Assembly: GCA_023250955.1 (NCBI GenBank)
Contig: JAHEZQ010000006.1
Span: 124,001 to 188,000 of the forward strand
Direction: 5' to 3'
Origin: Melioribacter sp.
GTDB taxonomy: Bacteria; Bacteroidota; Ignavibacteria; Ignavibacteriales; Melioribacteraceae
Length of the DNA: 64,000 bases
Part shown: one piece after another, positions 59,558 through 64,000 of the stretch
Layout: the number at the start of each line of letters is the position of its first letter
Numbering within the stretch: the first letter of the stretch is position 1
Made by a program: the position numbers and the translations under genes
The notes under the pieces: generated by a model
Seen by the model: only the letters and a program-made list of their open reading frames with translations
Told to the model about the DNA's origin: nothing
The model's database searches: none

Positions 59558-61405
59558 GTGAAAAATAAAATATTACTATTAACCATTATTTTAATTTCTA
59601 CTTTAACATATTCTCAAAAAAAAGAGAATAATTTTCCAGCTGTAAATTTCTTATCCAATAATCAGCATACCGGTGTATTTAATGAATCGCCTGTCGTTTC
59701 AGCTCCTGAGATAAAATATTATTTTAAAACAGGTGGTGCAGTTCGATCAACTCCTGCTGTCTTTCAAAACAAAATTTATTTTGGAAGCGGTGACGGATAT
59801 TTATACTGTCTTGATGAAAATTCGGGTAAATTTTTATGGAAATTTAAATCGGTTGGCACAATAACTTCTTCGCCTGCGATTTCAAATAACAATATTTATT
59901 TTGCCAGTAAGGATGGTTTTCTTTACTGTATTCAAATAGATAATGGTAAGCTGCTATGGAAATTCAATCTTGGGAAAGATTTATTCTACAGATGGGAATT
60001 TGATTATTACTTGTCTAGCCCGACAATTTTCAGCGGTGTTGTTTATATCGGCAGTGGTGATGGAAATCTTTATGTTGTCAATTCCGAAACAGGAAAACTT
60101 TTATGGAAATATTCAACTAGTTCTAGAATTAGATCAACTCCGGCAATAGCAGATGGAATTTTATATTTCGGTGATTTTGCCGGTAAACTTTATGCGTTGG
60201 ATTTAAAAACAAAACAACCTAAATGGATATACGAAACAGATGGGGTAAAGATTAAAATTGAAAATTTTGGTTTTGATAGAGCGGCTTTAATTTCATCCCC
60301 TACTATTTACGGAAATGCAGTTCTTGTAGGAAGCAGGGAAGGTTGTCTTTACTGTGTTGATACAGAAACGGGAAAACTTAATTGGAAAGACGATCAGAAA
60401 ATGTCTTGGGTAATTTCTACTCCGGCAATTTATAAAGGAAATGTTCTCGTTGGAACATCGGACGGGCATTTTGTAAAATCACTTAACATTAAAAACGGCG
60501 CTGAAATTTGGAGATATAATACTGCAACTCCTGTATGGTCATCAATTGCAATTGCAGATAATGTTGCTTACGGAGGAGATTATTCTGGAAACTTTTTTGC
60601 TTTAAATGCAGATGACGGAAAAAAACTTTGGGAGATCAAAACTGAAGATAGAATTCATTCATCTCCTGTTATTCATAATGGTGCAATTTATTTGGGCTCC
60701 GATGATGGTTACTTTTATGCAATTAGCGGTTCATCAAAAATTTCTGATCGTTTACAAAAATCCAAGAAAGCTGTTTATTGGGAAGAATCTAAAGGATTTA
60801 ATTGGTTTCAAAATAAATCCGATGAATTAATTAGAGACTTCTTTGTTAAAGAAGGATATGAATTAGTTGATGTTCAAAAATTAAAATCTTTTTTTGAAGA
60901 AAGAATAAAAGATCATTTACCAAGTGCAGTTGTATTTGCAAGAAATGATTTCCCTGCTACAATTTATAGTGATTCAACTAAAACAGATTTACTCCGTGAA
61001 TACCTTAAAGGAGATAATAAAGTTGTTCTGCTCGGAGAAAATCCTTTAGCTTATATTAAAAATAAAGACGGTGTACTAACTGAATTAGATTTCAGAAAAG
61101 CATCAAAGTATTTTGGTATTGATTACGGAGGCGAATTGACCGACGCTATGAAAGGTTTAATTCCAACATATGTAACAAATGATGGAATAAAAATTGGTCT
61201 TAAAGGATTCACAATTGCAATGGCTGCGGTGGCTCCTAATCAGGTTACAACTGTTTATTCATTGAATGAAATTGGATTAGCAGCATCCTGGATAAAAAAT
61301 TACGGAGGACTACAAAATTCCGGATTAGTACAGTTAATTGTTAATCGTCAGCTTCCGACAAATTTAACGATGATCAAAAATGCAGTAGAATTTGGGCTCC
61401 AATAG
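59558..61405 (+). CDS. Exported PQQ-type beta-propeller protein with extra C-terminal domain
   Basis: A 615-residue secreted protein starting at GTG 59558 (GGAG five bases before). After a signal peptide, residues 50-390 contain about eight propeller blades of the PQQ/BamB kind, with repeats like IYFGSGDGYLYCLDENSGK, LWKFKSVGTITSSPAI and GVVYIGSGDGNLYVVNSETG. Residues 400-615 form a separate alpha/beta domain (SAVVFARNDFPATIY, LLREYLKGDNKVVLLGENPL) resembling class I amidotransferase-like folds seen after propellers in other Bacteroidota, but without a clear catalytic Cys. It does not end in a T9SS domain. Function is unknown. Confidence 0.75.
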   Translation: MKNKILLLTIILISTLTYSQKKENNFPAVNFLSNNQHTGVFNESPVVSAPEIKYYFKTGGAVRSTPAVFQNKIYFGSGDGYLYCLDENSGKFLWKFKSVGTITSSPAISNNNIYFASKDGFLYCIQIDNGKLLWKFNLGKDLFYRWEFDYYLSSPTIFSGVVYIGSGDGNLYVVNSETGKLLWKYSTSSRIRSTPAIADGILYFGDFAGKLYALDLKTKQPKWIYETDGVKIKIENFGFDRAALISSPTIYGNAVLVGSREGCLYCVDTETGKLNWKDDQKMSWVISTPAIYKGNVLVGTSDGHFVKSLNIKNGAEIWRYNTATPVWSSIAIADNVAYGGDYSGNFFALNADDGKKLWEIKTEDRIHSSPVIHNGAIYLGSDDGYFYAISGSSKISDRLQKSKKAVYWEESKGFNWFQNKSDELIRDFFVKEGYELVDVQKLKSFFEERIKDHLPSAVVFARNDFPATIYSDSTKTDLLREYLKGDNKVVLLGENPLAYIKNKDGVLTELDFRKASKYFGIDYGGELTDAMKGLIPTYVTNDGIKIGLKGFTIAMAAVAPNQVTTVYSLNEIGLAASWIKNYGGLQNSGLVQLIVNRQLPTNLTMIKNAVEFGLQ

Positions 61406-61452
61406 GTAATTACTTCGCTAATAACAGATTTTTATTTTTGCCTAATTTTGCA

Positions 61453-61460
61453 TAGATTTG
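61453..61460 (+). promoter_or_regulatory. Candidate promoter -7 box for the 53-residue protein
   Basis: TAGATTTG followed by CC fits TAnnTTTG, 26 bases before the ATG. TTTTTG runs are present upstream, but not at the ideal distance. Confidence 0.5.
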
Positions 61461-61485
61461 CCTCCAAAATTAATGGAGAAAGATA

Positions 61486-61647
61486 ATGGCAAAACAACAA
61501 TCCTTCGGTGATAAAGCTAAAGGAAAGGTTAAATCTACTGTTGTTAATGTGAAATTTATCAAAACAGTAAAAAGCGGCAATAGTTATAAATTTCATGAGA
61601 AGTTTGTTAAGCTCGATGATATCAGCAAAGTAACAACACTTAAATAA
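61486..61647 (+). CDS. Small basic protein of unknown function (53 residues)
   Basis: A 53-residue open frame, MAKQQSFGDKAKGKVKST and then VVNVKFIKTVKSGNSYKFHE, ending VKLDDISKVTTLK. It is rich in lysine, with a predicted beta-rich second half. Strong signs that it is real are GGAG eight bases before the ATG, a promoter-like TAGATTTG 26 bases upstream, coding-like codon use and a tight rho-independent terminator after it, so it is a monocistronic gene. It looks like a small RNA- or ribosome-associated protein by composition; I cannot name the family. Confidence 0.8.
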   Translation: MAKQQSFGDKAKGKVKSTVVNVKFIKTVKSGNSYKFHEKFVKLDDISKVTTLK

Positions 61648-61666
61648 AAATTGTTGCTAAAAACAA

Positions 61667-61693
61667 AAAACCCCGATCTAAGTCGGGGTTTTT
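61667..61693. terminator. Bidirectional rho-independent terminator
   Basis: AAAACCCCGA (61667-61676) and TCGGGGTTTT (61683-61692) form a perfect ten-base stem around TCTAAG, ending in T. Convergent between the small protein and the Nfu gene. Confidence 0.92.
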
Positions 61694-61712
61694 CATTTTA
61701 AAAATGATTCGG

Positions 61713-62261
61713 TCACTCAGCAGAAACAACTTCAATTGAAGGATTAACTTCCCTTCTTAGAAGATTCTCAATCGCAACCAATGTTCCTCTAATTGAACTT
61801 GGGCAGCTACCGCAAGCACCTTGATATTTAATCTTAAGAGTGTAACCTTCCATTCCGGTAACTTCAAGTCCGCCGCCATCACCTGCAAGTGCCGGACGAA
61901 CGCGCTGATCTAAAATTTCATTTACTTTTTTGAGAAGGGCTGTTTCTTCTTCACTATTAACTTGAGTTGAGATGTTTTCAGCAGGTATTAATGATTTATC
62001 AAAATTTTTGATGAACTCAACTAATGGGCGTTGAATTTGTCCCCAGGCAACTTTAGCTTCTTTTTCGATCGTGATAAATTTATCCATATAAAAGACAGAA
62101 ACAACTCCAGCTATTTCAAAAATACCTTTTGCCAGCGGATCATTCTTTGCCTCATCCTTTGAACCGAAATTACGTGTTTCTTTTAGCAAGAGTTTTTCAT
62201 TTAGAATAAACTTCAACGCTTGAGGGTTCGGTGTCAGATCAACATCTTGAACCATTAACAT
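61713..62261 (-). CDS. Nfu-type iron-sulfur cluster carrier
   Basis: A 182-residue scaffold that hands Fe-S clusters to target proteins. The N-terminal Nfu_N domain (1-85) begins VQDVDLTPNPQALKFILNE and has FEIAGVVSVFYMDKFITI. The C-terminal NifU-like domain (105-180) has LDQRVRPALAGDGGGLEV and the cluster-binding YQGACGSCPSSIRGTL near residue 152. The two-domain arrangement is that of mitochondrial NFU1 and many Bacteroidota. AAGGAG before the ATG at 62261. The glycyl radical activase and other Fe-S proteins here would need such a carrier. Confidence 0.92.
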   Translation of the reverse strand: MLMVQDVDLTPNPQALKFILNEKLLLKETRNFGSKDEAKNDPLAKGIFEIAGVVSVFYMDKFITIEKEAKVAWGQIQRPLVEFIKNFDKSLIPAENISTQVNSEEETALLKKVNEILDQRVRPALAGDGGGLEVTGMEGYTLKIKYQGACGSCPSSIRGTLVAIENLLRREVNPSIEVVSAE

Positions 62262-62360
62262 ATTTAACTCCTTTTCTACCTAAACAAATGATAATTCTAA
62301 TAAGTTTCGTTGTAACATTATCAAAAAATGATTTGGGATTCAAGGAAACCGATCAATTAG

Positions 62361-62810
62361 TTACACTCCAAACTGTGAAAGATGATGATCAAGATGTTTA
62401 TACTGCAGCACGCCCCATTCAGCCGGTGTTAATTTTCCGAAAAAAGAATGCGGATTGGTGGTACATTTTGCCTCTCCGCCTTGATGAAAAATATTAATTT
62501 GGTTGAGAAGATTCTGCTTTTCTTTTTCAAATCCCTCAGTATCAACAAAAATAAAAGCTGGATTTGTTGGACTATTTTTCTTAATCGGTTTTTCTCCAAC
62601 TCCAAAAGACTTGAAGAATCTACCGACTAACTTTCCCATTAAAAGTTGAGGAAAATATTTAGAACCAATTGCGGATTCCATTGCTATTGAGCAATGTGCC
62701 AGCATTTGATTTACATTCATCTTGCCCCATTGATGCTGAGTACTTGCAGAAAGTTTATTTACCCTGTTAAGAATTTCATTAACAGTTTCTTTTTGAAATA
62801 AAGATTTCAT
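62361..62810 (-). CDS. DUF1569 family protein (DinB-like fold)
   Basis: A 149-residue cytosolic protein matching DUF1569: VNEILNRVNKLSASTQHQWGKMNVNQMLAHCSIAM near the N-terminus (core WGKMNVNQMLAHCSIAMESA), then the C-terminal NPHSFFGKLTPAEWGVLQYKHLDHHLSQFG with histidines at DinB metal positions. The DinB superfamily includes metal-dependent thiol transferases, but this branch has no known function. The ATG at 62810 has AAGGA nine bases before it; the one six codons earlier does not. Confidence 0.82.
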   Translation of the reverse strand: MKSLFQKETVNEILNRVNKLSASTQHQWGKMNVNQMLAHCSIAMESAIGSKYFPQLLMGKLVGRFFKSFGVGEKPIKKNSPTNPAFIFVDTEGFEKEKQNLLNQINIFHQGGEAKCTTNPHSFFGKLTPAEWGVLQYKHLDHHLSQFGV

Positions 62811-62834
62811 AGTTAGCGGTTCCTTCATTTATTT

Positions 62835-64000
62835 TTATTTAGATAAAATTATATACTGATAAGGAGAAAGGGTTAATTCTGTTCCTGTCGTATAATTTGA
62901 GTTATCAATAAGATTTGTCCAAGTAATATTCTGAAGCGAAGCATTTAGCTGAAACGTTTGCGTTGTTCTTCGCGTATTGATCAAGACTAAACAGTCTCTG
63001 GATTGATACGATTTTGTAAAGGCCACAATATTCACATCAGAAAAATCTGTGATGGCTCCTTTTTTCAATACAGAGTTAGAATTGTAAAGAGAAAAAAGCT
63101 TTTTGTAAGCAACTTTCATATCAGGATTAATATTCCAGTTTATTGGACTACGACTGAAAAATGGAAGCTTGGTCGGGTAGCCTATTTCCTGTCCGCAGTA
63201 TATAAGAGGGGCTCCGCCCATAAATATTGCGGCAACTGATGCAGCCAAAGCCCCCTGCTTTCCATTAAATATTACGACAGGAGGATTGTCCCAGGCAGAT
63301 TCATCGTGGTTTGTTGTAAACCTAAGTTTGTAACCGTTAGTTATACTTCTGTATTCATTTTGATGAGTAGTAAAAAGGTAAGAAGCATTATAGCCATCTC
63401 GGAAAACATTTTTGAGCATTGAATAATAATCCCAAGCATAATTAAGCTGAAAGCCTGCGGTAAAGTGATCGCTTCTGCTTCCTTCTGCTAACAAGATCAA
63501 TTTTTTATTTGGGATATTTTTGAGTGTATCAAGAGCTTGTTTCCAAAAAGAAAATGGAACATAGTCTGCAGCATCGCATCTGAATCCGTCCACACCAATA
63601 TCTTTAGCCCAATATTTCATTGCGCTTATCATTGCTAAACGCATTTCGGAATTATTGTAATTAAGATCTGCAACATCATTCCACCCGGTTCCCGCTGGAG
63701 AAATAATATTTCCGTTTCCGTCCTGCGTGTACCAGCTTTTATTCACAATCCAAGGATTATCCCAAGCGGTATGATTAGCAACCCAATCTAATACTATAGA
63801 TATTCCAAGATTGTGCGCTTTACTTATTAAATTTTTCAGATCATCCAAAGAACCAAATTCTGGATTTACAGTTAAGTAGTTTTGAACCGAGTAAGGAGAA
63901 CCAAGCTGTCCAACTGATTTAATGGCTCCAACAGGATGTATTGGCATTAGCCAAATAACATTTACACCTAAAGCTTTAATCGAATCAAGTCGGGCTGTAA
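62835..64000 (-). CDS. Alpha-amylase family glycoside hydrolase GH13 (5' partial)
   Basis: The C-terminal 388 or so residues of a GH13 enzyme that hydrolyses or rearranges alpha-glucans; the gene begins beyond the right edge, since the frame continues upstream as TARLDSIKALGVNVIWLMP. All four conserved GH13 regions are present: I LDWVANHT, II GVDGFRCDAADY with the nucleophile Asp, III ILLAEG with the acid/base Glu, IV FTTNHDES. A short C-terminal beta domain ends SPYQYIILSK, with no T9SS sorting domain. Specific activity (amylase, maltase, neopullulanase) is not decidable. Confidence 0.93.
   Translation of the reverse strand, partial: TARLDSIKALGVNVIWLMPIHPVGAIKSVGQLGSPYSVQNYLTVNPEFGSLDDLKNLISKAHNLGISIVLDWVANHTAWDNPWIVNKSWYTQDGNGNIISPAGTGWNDVADLNYNNSEMRLAMISAMKYWAKDIGVDGFRCDAADYVPFSFWKQALDTLKNIPNKKLILLAEGSRSDHFTAGFQLNYAWDYYSMLKNVFRDGYNASYLFTTHQNEYRSITNGYKLRFTTNHDESAWDNPPVVIFNGKQGALAASVAAIFMGGAPLIYCGQEIGYPTKLPFFSRSPINWNINPDMKVAYKKLFSLYNSNSVLKKGAITDFSDVNIVAFTKSYQSRDCLVLINTRRTTQTFQLNASLQNITWTNLIDNSNYTTGTELTLSPYQYIILSK

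Noticed and set aside
59368-59568. 66-codon frame between the YbaK-type gene and the propeller gene
   Set aside because: It overlaps the end of a strongly supported gene in another frame and resembles no protein.
62231-62497. 88-codon plus-strand frame over the Nfu/DUF1569 boundary
   Set aside because: It is antisense to the start of the Nfu gene and the end of the DUF1569 gene; no ribosome site.
1-64000. tRNA, rRNA, CRISPR array, insertion sequence or prophage
   Set aside because: No cloverleaf with T-loop GTTCRA pattern, no regularly spaced repeats, and no transposase, integrase or phage structural gene was seen in any intergenic region.

Overview
The window looks like a chromosomal segment of an AT-rich member of the Bacteroidota/Chlorobiota lineage, most likely a free-living Ignavibacteria-type organism. 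The signs are two proteins ending in a type IX secretion (T9SS) sorting domain with the NYPNPFNP motif typical of that group, a PorV/PorQ-family outer membrane protein, a SusC-like TonB receptor paired with a DUF4249 lipoprotein, and Bacteroidota-style promoter boxes (TAnnTTTG). I see no rRNA, tRNA, CRISPR array, prophage or insertion sequence. The taxonomic call is inference from gene content.

Layout. 1-1.8 kb: end of a membrane protein, a PAS histidine kinase and a one-domain response regulator. 1.9-5.3 kb (minus): ahcY, metK and a sugar nucleotidyltransferase. 5.5-8.4 kb: an FMN oxygenase/reductase and two exported CxxCH heme proteins, one a predicted barrel and one a T9SS substrate. 8.5-11.5 kb: a membrane protein, dxr and rseP. 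11.6-13.3 kb (minus): ECF sigma factor, anti-sigma-like protein and a periplasmic protein with two TonB_C domains. 13.9-16.7 kb: a T9SS Asp-box protein, a compositionally odd lipoprotein and a relic of a second T9SS sorting domain. 16.8-21.8 kb: ahpC, a PorV/PorQ-family gene, gpmA, a TPM protein, a metallo-hydrolase and an EamA transporter.

21.9-33.5 kb is the most striking region. It encodes a glycyl radical enzyme of the trans-4-hydroxyproline dehydratase (HypD) type with its activase, Xaa-Pro aminopeptidase, proline dehydrogenase, a HOGA1-like 4-hydroxy-2-oxoglutarate aldolase, an AGXT-like alanine-glyoxylate aminotransferase, an ALDH4A1-like P5C dehydrogenase, a CBS-domain protein and an exported S37-like prolyl tri/tetrapeptidyl aminopeptidase. 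Together these can release proline and hydroxyproline from collagen-like peptides and degrade them by two routes: radical dehydration to P5C and then glutamate, or oxidation through 4-hydroxyglutamate to pyruvate and glyoxylate, with glyoxylate aminated to glycine. Only the 4-hydroxyglutamate aminotransferase is not visible.

33.5-64 kb is mostly housekeeping: aat, class II fba, methyltransferase, small membrane proteins, a truncated cold-shock protein, a second lone response regulator, carAB, the TonB receptor/DUF4249 pair, a possible structured RNA, RlpA, TlpA-type thioredoxin, an SPFH protein, pyrimidine-nucleoside phosphorylase, pepT, a CDF transporter, acyl-CoA ligase, an MmcQ-like gene that seems to start at ACG, prc, a YbaK-type deacylase, a PQQ-propeller protein, a 53-residue basic protein, an Nfu-type Fe-S protein, a DUF1569 protein and the 3' part of an alpha-amylase. 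Short palindromic intergenic repeats of at least two families recur between genes, and two of them lie directly against translation starts.
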